A DNA stretch of 64,000 nt from CAZIUL01 sp964542475. GTDB taxonomy: Bacteria; Planctomycetota; B15-G4; CAYZWU01. Positions 1 to 8,475 of the stretch are shown here, one piece after another. Location: NCBI GenBank assembly GCA_964542475.1, contig CAZIUL010000018.1:1-64000 (forward strand). The letters are read 5' to 3'. How positions within the stretch are numbered: the stretch's first letter is position 1; every line of letters starts with the position of its first letter. A program made the translations under genes and the position numbers. The notes beneath the pieces were generated by a model, which worked only from the letters and a program-made list of their open reading frames with translations, did no database searches and was not told the DNA's origin.

Positions 1-3
1 CCG

Positions 4-134
4 GGAGGAAGAGGCGGAAGAAGAAAGAAGAAGAGAACCACGGATGGACACGGATAATTCATGAGAAGGAAGGCTGGAGGAAGTGGCAGAAGAAGAAGGA
101 AGAAGAGAACCACGGATGGACACGGATAATTTTA
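4..134. repeat. 72-bp direct duplication with CACGGAT motifs
   Basis: A unit starting GGAGGAAG occurs at 4 and again at 76 (period 72). Each copy is purine-rich (GAAGAAGA runs) and ends in a GAGAACCACGGATGGACACG core followed by GATAATT. A third copy of the core lies at 48068-48094 with AA in place of GG between the two CACGGAT words. No ORF is convincing here. It looks like a dispersed noncoding repeat, function unknown. Confidence 0.7.
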
Positions 135-206
135 AAAATAGGGACATAAAAATTGACAGTCACTTATTTTTATTTCCGACGGAGAAATAGGCGACTGTCC
201 CATATT

Positions 207-860
207 TTAAATTTCATCTACTCGGTAATTTTTCCCGGAGGGCCCTCTGTATACGTTGCCCTCTACTTTTTCCAGCACGAGCCTTTCTCCTTTTTGCCCA
301 TCCTGCCTTGCAAGCTTCATCAGAATTGGAACGACCAGTGTTTCAAGCCCCACGATGATGGCGACAGCAGATAGAATCCGGTAGTATGCTTCGGCCTCGA
401 TCTCGCCCCAGACCGCAACGACTATTAGAAGAGCAAGTGTTCCGATGGAAACGGATGAAGCGTTCTGAATCCATTTGCGGCTGTCACCCAGTTCAGGGAG
501 AAGAAGCAGGAAGGCATGAGCATGGGCTATGGCAAGAACAACCAGTGTTACCAGAAACTTCCTATACTGGGTGTTATTATTGAGTTCCGCCCATATCAAG
601 ATGAACACCATGACCGCCGCTGCAGCGGACAGCAAGATGCCGATAAGGCCGATGACCGTTGCTTTTCTCTTTTCGATGAAAGCAGCGCATGACATCGAAC
701 AGATGCTTGCCGCTGAAATGGTGAAGCTTGTGGCCAGGATCTTCACCTGGAGATCGCCGAAATCACCGCTCAGCACGCATATGATTGCAACAAGCGCGGT
801 GAGCCCCAGGAAAGCTATGAAAGCTTTCAAGAAGAACGTTCTGATCTCTTTGTAGTTCAA
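207..860 (-). CDS. Hypothetical polytopic membrane protein
   Basis: This 217-residue protein has about six hydrophobic segments (roughly residues 12-32, 42-62, 70-92, 103-121, 137-153, 160-182) and a short polar C-terminal tail rich in Lys, Glu and Gly. The N terminus (MNYKEIRTFF) is short and cytosolic-looking. I recognise no family motif or catalytic residue. It stands alone: the next gene is on the opposite strand, with a repeat-bearing spacer of about 280 bp between them. It is an inner-membrane protein of unknown function. An ORF on the plus strand in the same interval is an antisense shadow. Confidence 0.6.
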   Translation of the reverse strand: MNYKEIRTFFLKAFIAFLGLTALVAIICVLSGDFGDLQVKILATSFTISAASICSMSCAAFIEKRKATVIGLIGILLSAAAAVMVFILIWAELNNNTQYRKFLVTLVVLAIAHAHAFLLLLPELGDSRKWIQNASSVSIGTLALLIVVAVWGEIEAEAYYRILSAVAIIVGLETLVVPILMKLARQDGQKGERLVLEKVEGNVYRGPSGKNYRVDEI

Positions 861-940
861 GGTTCACTCCCTTTTTTTGCAGTAACAATAGCAGATCCGA
901 AGAAAATTTTCACCGGGTATAACTTTGCAGTTGAGAAAGT

Positions 941-1003
941 TGGAGGGCGGCCCTCAATTGCCACCTTTTCCGGCGCTGACGGAGCAGCGCCCTCCATTGC
1001 CGC
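941..1003. repeat. Dispersed GC-rich hairpin repeat, copy 1
   Basis: The segment holds GGAGGGCGGCCCTCAATTG followed by a hairpin, GGCGCTGACGGAGCAGCGCC (stem GGCGCTG/CAGCGCC, loop ACGGAG), and then CTCCATTG. The same hairpin with small changes occurs at about 23021, 24183-24415, 48107-48390 and 54758. On the minus strand it can be read as MEGAAPSAPE, a translation that recurs at the C terminus of the 54726 gene. Confidence 0.75.
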
Positions 1004-1068
1004 TTCTTTATCTTGGATTGACCTTAGGTACTTGACAGGAAAACCGTTTCCACATAAGTTCGGTTCCC

Positions 1069-1095
1069 TTGATGAACTTGAACCGTTGCTATAAG
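1069..1095 (+). promoter_or_regulatory. Candidate sigma70-like promoter for the 1142 operon
   Basis: TTGATG (1069-1074) and TATAAG (1090-1095) are separated by 15 bp, about 47 bp upstream of the TTG start at 1142. The -10 matches 5 of 6 consensus positions, but the spacer is short. An alternative -35 (TTGACA at 1032-1037) has only poor -10 words downstream. Position makes this plausible; nothing else supports it. Confidence 0.3.
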
Positions 1096-1106
1096 CAAAG
1101 AAAGCA

Positions 1107-1122
1107 CGTGCGTGTACGCACG
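1107..1122. promoter_or_regulatory. Inverted repeat, possible operator or attenuator
   Basis: CGTGCGT-GT-ACGCACG is a perfect 7-2-7 inverted repeat between the candidate -10 (1090-1095) and the start codon at 1142. Flanking AAAG and CTTTT could extend it into a hairpin with a short T run, so it could be a transcription-factor site or a weak attenuator. No regulator gene lies nearby. Confidence 0.35.
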
Positions 1123-1141
1123 CTTTTGATGGCGAGGAACC

Positions 1142-2005
1142 TTGCAGTACCATCGACCTAAATCCTTGGACCAGGCCCTGGAGATCCTCCGGAGCCGGAA
1201 CGGGGATGCAAAGCCTTACGCTGGAGGCACCGATCTTGTACCGCTCTGGTCGCGCGGGGTATCAGCGAGACCCGGGATCCTGGTGGACCTGAAGGAGATC
1301 GATGAGCTGAAAGGGGTCGAGCAAAGGGACGGCAAGATCCGGATCGGTCCGTGCACCCTCATGAGCGAGATCGAAAACGATCCGCTGATCCAAACGGCCC
1401 TGCCCATACTCTCGGAGGCCGCGTCCCGTGTTGCCTGTGCCCAGGTGCGAAACCGCGCCACCATCGGCGGGAACCTCTGCAACGCATCGCCTGCTGCTGA
1501 CACGGCACTGCCCTTGATCCTTGCGGATGCGGAGTTCGAGCTGTCCATCGCAAAAGAGGGCAAAGGCATGACAACGCGCAGGATCCCCTCCCCTGCTTTT
1601 TTCAAAGGCCCCGGCTCCACGGTTCTCACCCCCGGCGAGCTCCTTTCAGCGATCGTTTTCGATTCCCTGCCCGCGGGTGCGTTTTGCGCGTGGGACAAGT
1701 TCGGCACGCGGCCTTCAATGGAGGTCGCGATTGCCTCGGTGGGGCTAGTGCTGCTTATCGAAGGCCGGGAGGTGACGCGCGCACGCATTGCATGCGGCTC
1801 GGTGGCGCCCACACCCATGCGCGCTGAAAAAGCCGAGGCAGCGATCGAGGGCGGGCCGCTCTTTTCGGGCTCCATTGAAAAATGCGTCGAGGCTGCAAGG
1901 GTAGAGATCTCGCCGATAACCGATATCCGTGCAGGCGGAGCATACCGCAGGGAGGTTGTGGGCGTGATGTTGAAAAGGATGCTGGAGCGCGCTTTGAATG
2001 AATAA
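1142..2005 (+). CDS. Molybdenum hydroxylase FAD-binding subunit (CoxM/XdhB type)
   Basis: This is the medium, FAD-binding subunit of a xanthine-dehydrogenase-family hydroxylase. It passes electrons from the Fe-S subunit to an acceptor. The 287-residue length is normal. FAD-binding motifs are visible: AGGTDL near residue 27 and TIGGNLCNASPAADT near residue 108. The extra cysteine-rich [4Fe-4S] loop of 4-hydroxybenzoyl-CoA reductase beta is absent. Translation probably begins at TTG 1142, because GAGGA lies just upstream and MQYHRPKSL fits the family N terminus. The next gene overlaps by 8 bp. It is the first gene of the 1142-8961 operon. The substrate cannot be read from this subunit. Confidence 0.9.
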   Translation: MQYHRPKSLDQALEILRSRNGDAKPYAGGTDLVPLWSRGVSARPGILVDLKEIDELKGVEQRDGKIRIGPCTLMSEIENDPLIQTALPILSEAASRVACAQVRNRATIGGNLCNASPAADTALPLILADAEFELSIAKEGKGMTTRRIPSPAFFKGPGSTVLTPGELLSAIVFDSLPAGAFCAWDKFGTRPSMEVAIASVGLVLLIEGREVTRARIACGSVAPTPMRAEKAEAAIEGGPLFSGSIEKCVEAARVEISPITDIRAGGAYRREVVGVMLKRMLERALNE

Positions 2006-2501
2006 CCCCCGTGAAAAACCTGACAAGGCCGTGCTCGAGTTCGTGGTGAACGGGGATCCCGTGCGTGTGGCAGCGAATCCAGGCGCCACCCTGCTCGACC
2101 TGCTCAGGGACGAGCTCGCGCTGACAGGGACAAAGGGCGGCTGCGGCGAGGGCGAGTGCGGGGCTTGCACGGTGATTCTCAACAAAAAGGCGGTGAACTC
2201 GTGCCTGGTGCCCGCGGCTGAGCTGAACGGGGCCGATGTCCTGACCATAGAGGGGCTCGCCGCAAAAGGTGAGCTCCATCCGGTCCAGAAGGCTTTTGTC
2301 GAGCACGGCGCGGTCCAGTGCGGGTTCTGCACGCCCGGAATGATAATGACCGCCTACGCGCTCCTGGCCGCAAACCCGGATCCGGCTGAGAACGATGTCA
2401 GGCGCGGCATGGAAGGGAACTTGTGCAGGTGCACGGGGTACAAGAAGATCATCGACGCGGTGCTGTCCCTTGCATTGGAAGGAGGAGGATCTGATGCCTG
2501 A
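1998..2501 (+). CDS. Molybdenum hydroxylase [2Fe-2S] subunit (CoxS/XdhC-like small subunit)
   Basis: This 167-residue protein carries the two [2Fe-2S] clusters that link the Mo centre to FAD. The plant-ferredoxin-like cluster is ligated by C49, C54, C57 and C69 (motif GGCGEGECGACTV). The second cluster is in the helical domain, with C108/C111 (QCGFCTPG) and C143/C145 (NLCRCTGY). All eight ligands are present and the length is typical. It overlaps the FAD subunit by 8 bp and the large subunit by 8 bp, which suggests translational coupling and equal stoichiometry. A GGAGGAGG near its 3' end serves the next gene. Confidence 0.95.
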   Translation: MNNPREKPDKAVLEFVVNGDPVRVAANPGATLLDLLRDELALTGTKGGCGEGECGACTVILNKKAVNSCLVPAAELNGADVLTIEGLAAKGELHPVQKAFVEHGAVQCGFCTPGMIMTAYALLAANPDPAENDVRRGMEGNLCRCTGYKKIIDAVLSLALEGGGSDA

Positions 2502-4884
2502 CACCTCCATCAACACCGGCGTTACCGTTGCCCCGGACCATAAGAATAAGAAGCTGAACGTCATCGGGAAGGGAATCCCCAAGCTGGACGCGCCTGACAA
2601 GGCAACAGGGCTCGCGCGCTACATCAGCGACATGAACGTGCCGCGCATGCTCCACGGCAAGATCCTGTTTGCCGGGCGGCCGCACGCGCGGATTATCAAT
2701 ATCGACACATCAGCAGCCAAGGCGATGCCGGGCGTGAGAGCTGTTATTACCGCGGATGACATCGAACTCGTGCCGTTCGGGTTCGGCAGGGACAACTTCG
2801 CGCTGAAGAAAGACCGCGTGACCTGCGTTCGCGACGAGGTGGCTGCTGTTGCGGCTGACACGCTGGAAATCGCTGCCGAGGCTGTGGCCCGCATCAGGGT
2901 CGAGTACGAGGAGCTGCCCGTTGTAACCTCGGTGAATGAGGCCCTGGCAGATGGCGCGCCAATCATTCACGAGAGCGCAAAAGACAACATCGCTTTCAGG
3001 TACGATTACAGCCACGGCGACCTGGACAAGGGCATGCTCGAGTCGGATATCGTTGTGGAGAACAGCTACGATCTTGGCAGGCAGGCACACTGCTGCCTCG
3101 GCACCTCGGGCATCCTTGCATCGTTCGACGCGGGCGGCAGGCTGACGGTTCACTCGCTCACACAGGTGCCGTTCTTGTACAAGAACGATCTTGCAAAGGT
3201 GGTGAACGTTCCGCCGGAGATGATCCGCGTGATCCAGCCTCCCATCGGCGGGGCGTTCGGCAGCAAGCTGGATGTGCATCCGTTTGAGCCGATCTGCGTC
3301 TTTCTCGCAAAAGAGACCGCGCGTCCCGTGCGCATCCTGTTCTCCCGTGAGGAGGAGTTCATGGCCATGCCAACGAGGCAGCCCATGAATATCTTCCTGA
3401 GGAGCGGCGCGCGCATGGACGGGACATTCACATTCAGGGACGTGAAGATGACGCTGGACAACGGGGGCCGCACATCGTGGGGTGCCACAACCCCGTGGAT
3501 CAGCATGCGCACCTTTTCGTCGCTTTACCGCGTGCCGCACGTGCGCCAGCACGCTGACGTGGTTTACACGAACAACATCTACGCGTGCGCGTTCCGCGGG
3601 TACGGGAACCCGCAGGCCACGTTTGCGCTGGAATCGCAAGTGGACGAGCTCGCCGAAGCGCTCGGCATGGACCCTTGCCGGCTCAGGCTCAAGAACGCGC
3701 AGGAGCCGGGCGAGACAACGGGCCAGGGAATGGTTTTGAGGAGCTGCGGGCTCAAAGAGTGCATCGAGAGCGCTGCATCGCGCGCGGGCTGGGAGGCGAA
3801 GCGGGCAGCAGGTGAGCGCGTGGATGTCAAAGCCGAACCCAAGGCCGGATCAAAAGCTGACCCCCCCCAAAAAACCGGCATCGTTCGCGGGATCGGAATG
3901 GCTTCGCTTTTTCATGTGGGAGGCGGCGCAAAGATCTACCGCTCGGACGGGTGCGGCACCATGCTCAAGCTCGATGATTTCGGCGGTGTAACGGTGTTCA
4001 CCGGCTCCTCCGAGATAGGCCAGGGCTCCGAAACCATGATCGCGCAGATAGTGTCCGAGGAGCTCGGCCTTCCGCTGAAAAAGATCCAGGTCGTCAACAA
4101 CGACACCGACCTCACCCCGTGGGACGTTGGGGTTCATGCGAGCCGCACCACCTTCATCGCTGGAAACTCGGCGCTTTATGCCGCAAGGGAGGCGCGGGCC
4201 AAGCTGCTCAACGCCGCGGCGGAGCGCCTTGAAAGGCGGGCCGAAGAGCTCGTGCTCGAAGGCGGCATGGTGAAGGATATAAAAACAGGGGAGCCGCTCG
4301 AGTCCATAGGAAAGATCATAAGGGGGATCCATTTCGGCGCGAAGAACGACCTCGTCATGACCTCTCATTTCTACGAACCTCCGAGCACGGCTCCTGACAA
4401 GGAGGACAAGGGCGACATCTCCGCGTGCTACGCTTTCGGGACTCACGTGGCCGAGGTGGAGGTGGACACGGAAACGGGCATCATCAGGGTGCTTCGGATC
4501 TGCGCGGCCCACGACGTAGGCCGCGTGATAAACAGGTTGGGGATCGAGGGGCAAGCCGAGGGAGGGATCGTACAGGGGCTCGGTTACTGCCTGACCGAGG
4601 AGCTTTGTGTGGATGGCGGCCTTGTCCGGAACCCGGGCTTCACCGACTACAAGCTGATGACAGCGCCGGACATTCCCGAGCTCGATTTCGAGTTTGTGGA
4701 GACTCTTGACCCGGCAGGGCCTTACGGGGCCAAGGGGATCGGCGAAACACCGCTGATTCCGGTTGCGCCGGCGGTTGCAAACGCGGTCTACAACGCCACT
4801 GGCGTGCGCATCACAAAGCTCCCCATGACGCCTGAACGTGTGCTGTCCGCACTGAAAAAAGCAGGGGGGAAAAAGGCGCAGTGA
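2494..4884 (+). CDS. Molybdenum hydroxylase molybdopterin-binding large subunit
   Basis: This 796-residue catalytic subunit of the XDH/CODH family binds Mo-pyranopterin and hydroxylates or dehydroxylates the substrate with water-derived oxygen. Recognisable parts are the a/b hammerhead domain (about residues 20-130), QPPIGGAFGSK in the first Mo-binding domain, an AFRGYGNPQ loop, and a C-terminal GIGETPLIPVAPA segment holding the expected active-site Glu. The CO-dehydrogenase signature AYRCSFR is absent, so it is not a CO dehydrogenase. The start is ATG 2494: GGAGGAGG lies 6 bp upstream and MPDTSIN opens the protein. An upstream extension in frame would only shadow the Fe-S gene. No Mo-cofactor insertion factor (XdhC/CoxF) is nearby. 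Substrate unknown; the neighbours suggest an acid or CoA ester. Confidence 0.93.
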   Translation: MPDTSINTGVTVAPDHKNKKLNVIGKGIPKLDAPDKATGLARYISDMNVPRMLHGKILFAGRPHARIINIDTSAAKAMPGVRAVITADDIELVPFGFGRDNFALKKDRVTCVRDEVAAVAADTLEIAAEAVARIRVEYEELPVVTSVNEALADGAPIIHESAKDNIAFRYDYSHGDLDKGMLESDIVVENSYDLGRQAHCCLGTSGILASFDAGGRLTVHSLTQVPFLYKNDLAKVVNVPPEMIRVIQPPIGGAFGSKLDVHPFEPICVFLAKETARPVRILFSREEEFMAMPTRQPMNIFLRSGARMDGTFTFRDVKMTLDNGGRTSWGATTPWISMRTFSSLYRVPHVRQHADVVYTNNIYACAFRGYGNPQATFALESQVDELAEALGMDPCRLRLKNAQEPGETTGQGMVLRSCGLKECIESAASRAGWEAKRAAGERVDVKAEPKAGSKADPPQKTGIVRGIGMASLFHVGGGAKIYRSDGCGTMLKLDDFGGVTVFTGSSEIGQGSETMIAQIVSEELGLPLKKIQVVNNDTDLTPWDVGVHASRTTFIAGNSALYAAREARAKLLNAAAERLERRAEELVLEGGMVKDIKTGEPLESIGKIIRGIHFGAKNDLVMTSHFYEPPSTAPDKEDKGDISACYAFGTHVAEVEVDTETGIIRVLRICAAHDVGRVINRLGIEGQAEGGIVQGLGYCLTEELCVDGGLVRNPGFTDYKLMTAPDIPELDFEFVETLDPAGPYGAKGIGETPLIPVAPAVANAVYNATGVRITKLPMTPERVLSALKKAGGKKAQ

Positions 4885-6098
4885 ATCGAGATATGGACAT
4901 GGAAAGGCTGACCGTGTTATCGCTTGAACAGGCGCTCTCGCTGTCGTACGCCACGCAGCGTTTCGTGCATCTCGGCTGGCGCGTGATCCGCATCGAAGCT
5001 GCGCCGTCCGGAAAACGCCTGCCAGGCGATCCCAACCGTTACGTGGGCAAAGAGGGCGACAGGCCGGACCTGCACTCCTACTTCATCGGGCCGAACGTGG
5101 GCAAGGAAACGATCAGCCTCAACCTGAAGGAAAAAGAGGGCCGGGAGGTGCTCAGGCGCCTGGTAAAGGAGCTCCCCGCGGATGTGTTCTGCAGCAACAC
5201 GCTGCCGAAGCGGTACGAGGAGCTCGGCATAGGCTACGAGGCCTTGAGCGCGGAGAACCCGGGCCTGATCTGGGCCGGGATATCAGCCTTGGGACCGGAG
5301 TATCCGGATGTGCCCGGGTACGACCCTGTTCTCCAGGGAACCGTGGGAGCGATGGACATCACCGGCTCGCCTGACGGCCCGCCCATGCTTTCCGGCATCC
5401 CGTTTGTTGATCTCAAGGCAGGGGACGAGGTGTTTGCGAACGTGTGCCTCGCCCTCGCAAAAAGGGAACGAACCAAAAAGGGAAGCCGCATCGACGTGTC
5501 AATGGCACAGGCAGCGGCATCCTGGCTTCTCACCACGATACCGCTGCTCGATCTCGGGTACGACCCGGCCGAGGTGAAGCGTTCCGGAAACGAGCACCGC
5601 GAGTTCGTGCCGGTGAACGTGTACCCAACGTCGGACGGGTACGTGTACATCGCCATCGGGAACGATGTCCAGTGGGCAAGGCTCACGGGCATCGATGCGT
5701 TCGAAGCCTTGGGCAAGCCGGACCGCGAAACGAACAGCGGCAGGAAGGCTGACAGGCAGGCGATCCATGAGGAGCTGGCAGCAGCCGCGAAGGGTTTCGA
5801 AACCGGCGCGCTCGCCGGTATGCTTTCGGGCAAGGGGATCGTTGCATCGCCCATTCACACGATCCCGCAGGTTCTGGATTTTCCGCCGGTAAAAGAGAAG
5901 CTCTTGAAGACGCGAACCCCCTCGGGGAAGCTGGTTCGACTCCCCCCGCCGTCCGTGGAGCGGGACCACCTGGTGTCGAAGGATCGCAGCCTGGACTACG
6001 CGCCTGCCTACGGCGAGCACACGGACAGCGTGTTGGAAGACGCGGGTTACTCGGACGCCCAGATCGAGAAGCTGCGGGTCGGAAATATCGTTGCATGA
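4881..6098 (+). CDS. Family III CoA-transferase (CaiB/BaiF/Frc family)
   Basis: This 405-residue protein matches family III CoA-transferases, which move CoA between carboxylic acids through an aspartyl-CoA thioester. The predicted nucleophile is D177 in GIPFVDLKAGD, which aligns with the conserved D-x-x-(A/S)-G site. Other family features are the YDP(V)LQG stretch near 147 and the small domain from about 225 to 330. The GTG start overlaps the previous stop by 4 bp (GTGA). ATG codons at 4893 and 4899 are alternatives. In this operon it probably activates the substrate of the flanking hydroxylase and reductase as a CoA ester. Its donor and acceptor are unknown. Confidence 0.9.
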   Translation: MNRDMDMERLTVLSLEQALSLSYATQRFVHLGWRVIRIEAAPSGKRLPGDPNRYVGKEGDRPDLHSYFIGPNVGKETISLNLKEKEGREVLRRLVKELPADVFCSNTLPKRYEELGIGYEALSAENPGLIWAGISALGPEYPDVPGYDPVLQGTVGAMDITGSPDGPPMLSGIPFVDLKAGDEVFANVCLALAKRERTKKGSRIDVSMAQAAASWLLTTIPLLDLGYDPAEVKRSGNEHREFVPVNVYPTSDGYVYIAIGNDVQWARLTGIDAFEALGKPDRETNSGRKADRQAIHEELAAAAKGFETGALAGMLSGKGIVASPIHTIPQVLDFPPVKEKLLKTRTPSGKLVRLPPPSVERDHLVSKDRSLDYAPAYGEHTDSVLEDAGYSDAQIEKLRVGNIVA

Positions 6099-6190
6099 TT
6101 TTTGTTGTTTGATGAGTAGATATATCGTGATGCGGCGTCAGGCTGCAAGGGCAGGCGCAGTGCATCGAAACAGCGAGGAAGGAGAGAATA

Positions 6191-8158
6191 ATGCTTCCCG
6201 GAGAAAAAAAGTATCCTTACATCTTCTCCCCGGGGAAACTCGGAAAGATCGAGACGAAGAACCGCATCAAGTACGCCTCCACCGAGACGAACTTCAACTA
6301 CAGGGACGGGTACGTTGCGGACAAGGAGGTGGCATACATGGAAGCCCAGGCCCGCGGCGGAGCCGGCATGGTGACCACGCAGGGCGCATACACCGACCCC
6401 TCGGCCGAGGGAAAGGGGTACGTGGGCATGATGGCCATATATGACGACAGGTTTATCCCGGGGCTGAAACGGATCGCCGATGTGATCCGCAAGCACGGTG
6501 CGGCCTCCGTACTGCAGCTAATGCACTGCGGCAGGGTGGGTGGCGTCGAGCTCGACTACACGGTCGGGCCTTCCGTGGTGGACCAGAGGCTGCCCCGGTT
6601 CAGGCCCCCGCGCGAGATGACAAAAGAGGCGATCGAGCTCTGCATCGAGGAGCATGTCCAGGGCGCGCGGCGCTGTGCCGAGGCGGGGTTCGATTCGGTG
6701 GAGATCTCCGGCATTGTCGGGTACCTGCTCTCGAACTTCATCTCGTCTTACACCAACAAGCGCACCGACGAGTTCGGCGGCGACGCAAGGCGCAGGGCCG
6801 AGTTCCCGCGCAGGATCGTCGAGGGGATACGCAAGCAGGTCGGTGCGGACTACCCCATAATTATCAGGCTGTGCGGGGAGGAGCTTCTGTCGGACCGCGG
6901 AGGAAACACGCCGGAGGAGAGCCTCGAGATCAACCGGATCATCTGCGAGGCGGGTGTTGACATGCTGTCCGTGACCGTGGGGTGGCAGGAGTCGGCTGAT
7001 TCCGTGATCTCGCGGGACATTCAGCAGGGGCACTGGCTGTACGTGGCAAGGCGGTTCAAGAAGGAGCTGGACATGCCCGTGTGCATGGCGTACAGGCTGT
7101 TCGAGCCCGGGCACCCCGAAGGCGCGCTGAAAGAGGGCATCATCGACTTCTGGGAGAGCTGTCGCGCCATGATCGCGGATCCGATGCTGCCCGTGAAGAT
7201 CCTGGAGGGCCGCGAGGATGAGATCATCCCGTGCATGGCCTGCAACATCTGCCTGGCAAGGCTTTTCAGGGATGCCGAGCTCACATGCGGGGTGCGCCCC
7301 ACGCTCGGGCACGAGAACGAGGCGGATTGGGGCTTTTACGGGTTCGAAAAATCGCCTGTAAAGAAGAAGATCATGATCGTGGGCGCTGGGCTCGCGGGCA
7401 TGCAGGCTGGCGCAGTGGCTGCTGAGAAGGGCCACGATGTGACCATCTACGAAAAAAAGGACGGGGTAGGCGGCCAGTCAGCCGTGGCGGCGAACGGGCC
7501 GTGGGGCGATGATGAGTTCATGCGCCTTGTGAACCATTTGAAAACAAGGTGCGAAAACGGCGGGGCATCCTTTGTGACCGGCACCGATGTCACGGCAGAG
7601 ATGATCGAGAAGGAGGCGCCGGACGCGGTGGTCGTTGCCACGGGCGCTGTGCCTGACCGCGGCGCATTTCCGGGCGGTGACGGCGAAAACGTGCTCTCCT
7701 GCCTGGACGTGATGGACGGGGCTGTTGAGCCGGGTAAAAAGGTGGTTATCGTCGGCTGGAAGGGAGTCGCGATTTCGGTGGCGCTTTATCTCGTGGACAA
7801 GGGCGGTTACGAAGTGTCGATCGTTGGGCCGCCCAAGAAGTTCGGGCTCGACGTGAATCCGTCGTACATCTGGCGCTACATCAAGAAGCTGAAGGAGAGC
7901 GGCGTCACCCAGTACACCAAACACAAAATCAAGGAGCTCAAACCCGGCGGGGTTGCTGCTGTTGATCCTGACGGCAACGAGGTGATGATCGAATGCGACT
8001 CGATCGTGCTCGCCAACATGGCGCCCAACAGGGAGATCGAGCTCAAGAAGGGCAAGAAGGACAGGAAGTTCGAGGTTTACACGATTGGCGACGCAATAGT
8101 GACAAGGCGTTCCAACGCGGCGCTTCACGACGGATACAGGCTTGGAATGACCTTCTGA
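6191..8158 (+). CDS. 2-enoate reductase / 2,4-dienoyl-CoA reductase-like flavoenzyme
   Basis: This 655-residue, two-module enzyme has an Old-Yellow-Enzyme TIM barrel (about residues 10-340), a [4Fe-4S] site (C348, C351, C354, C366) and a C-terminal FAD/NAD(P)H domain starting at IVGAGLAGMQAG. The family includes FldZ, BaiCD/BaiH and FadH, which reduce activated C=C bonds. HCGR near 112 and NKRTDEFGG near 189 are conserved. One oddity: the usual H-x-A-H-G-Y-L active-site segment reads SGIVGYL here, so the substrate-binding histidines are missing. This suggests altered chemistry or substrate. A good ribosome site (GGAGAG) lies 7 bp before ATG 6191. It sits between the CoA-transferase and a ferredoxin. 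Confidence 0.88.
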   Translation: MLPGEKKYPYIFSPGKLGKIETKNRIKYASTETNFNYRDGYVADKEVAYMEAQARGGAGMVTTQGAYTDPSAEGKGYVGMMAIYDDRFIPGLKRIADVIRKHGAASVLQLMHCGRVGGVELDYTVGPSVVDQRLPRFRPPREMTKEAIELCIEEHVQGARRCAEAGFDSVEISGIVGYLLSNFISSYTNKRTDEFGGDARRRAEFPRRIVEGIRKQVGADYPIIIRLCGEELLSDRGGNTPEESLEINRIICEAGVDMLSVTVGWQESADSVISRDIQQGHWLYVARRFKKELDMPVCMAYRLFEPGHPEGALKEGIIDFWESCRAMIADPMLPVKILEGREDEIIPCMACNICLARLFRDAELTCGVRPTLGHENEADWGFYGFEKSPVKKKIMIVGAGLAGMQAGAVAAEKGHDVTIYEKKDGVGGQSAVAANGPWGDDEFMRLVNHLKTRCENGGASFVTGTDVTAEMIEKEAPDAVVVATGAVPDRGAFPGGDGENVLSCLDVMDGAVEPGKKVVIVGWKGVAISVALYLVDKGGYEVSIVGPPKKFGLDVNPSYIWRYIKKLKESGVTQYTKHKIKELKPGGVAAVDPDGNEVMIECDSIVLANMAPNREIELKKGKKDRKFEVYTIGDAIVTRRSNAALHDGYRLGMTF

Positions 8159-8170
8159 GGGAGGATATTT

Positions 8171-8398
8171 ATGTTTCCGGTAATAGATGCTTTCAAGTGC
8201 GACGGCTGCGGGGTGTGCATCAAGCGATGCCCGGCGCAGATCATGGGACTCGTGAACGACAAGGCCGCCTATCTGCAGGTGCTCTGCGAGGAGTGCGGCA
8301 TATGCGCGGAGGTCTGCCCGATCGACGCGGTTCATTTCGAACTGCCCAGGTTTTACGGCGAACCAAAGGTGCACGAGGCGTACCAGTTCAAGCGGTAG
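8171..8398 (+). CDS. 2x[4Fe-4S] ferredoxin
   Basis: This 75-residue protein has two complete CxxCxxCxxxCP clusters (C10, C13, C16, C20 and C39, C42, C45, C49) and a short basic tail. It is a low-potential dicluster ferredoxin. It begins 12 bp after the flavoenzyme with a strong GGGAGG site, so it is probably that enzyme's, or the Mo hydroxylase's, electron partner. Confidence 0.95.
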   Translation: MFPVIDAFKCDGCGVCIKRCPAQIMGLVNDKAAYLQVLCEECGICAEVCPIDAVHFELPRFYGEPKVHEAYQFKR

Positions 8399-8437
8399 TG
8401 GTGCAGGCCCGGCGTAAACAGACTGCGAATCGGGTAA

Positions 8438-8454
8438 GGGCGGGTCACCCGCCC
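8438..8454. promoter_or_regulatory. Hairpin between ferredoxin and last operon gene
   Basis: GGGCGGG-TCA-CCCGCCC is a perfect 7-bp stem with a 3-base loop in the 77-bp spacer after the ferredoxin. There is no T tract, so it is not a classical terminator. It could stabilise the upstream mRNA or tune expression of the last gene. Confidence 0.4.
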
Positions 8455-8475
8455 ATCTGATCTAAAGGAGATGAA

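Noticed and set aside
857..1153. 98-codon minus-strand ORF containing MEGAAPSAPE
   Set aside because: It spans the hairpin repeat and the operon leader, has no ribosome site and no domain. The translated repeat recurs elsewhere, which shows the ORF is an artefact.
1142..4884. CO dehydrogenase or 4-hydroxybenzoyl-CoA reductase
   Set aside because: The large subunit lacks the AYRCSFR motif of CO dehydrogenase, and the FAD subunit lacks the extra four-Cys loop of 4-hydroxybenzoyl-CoA reductase.
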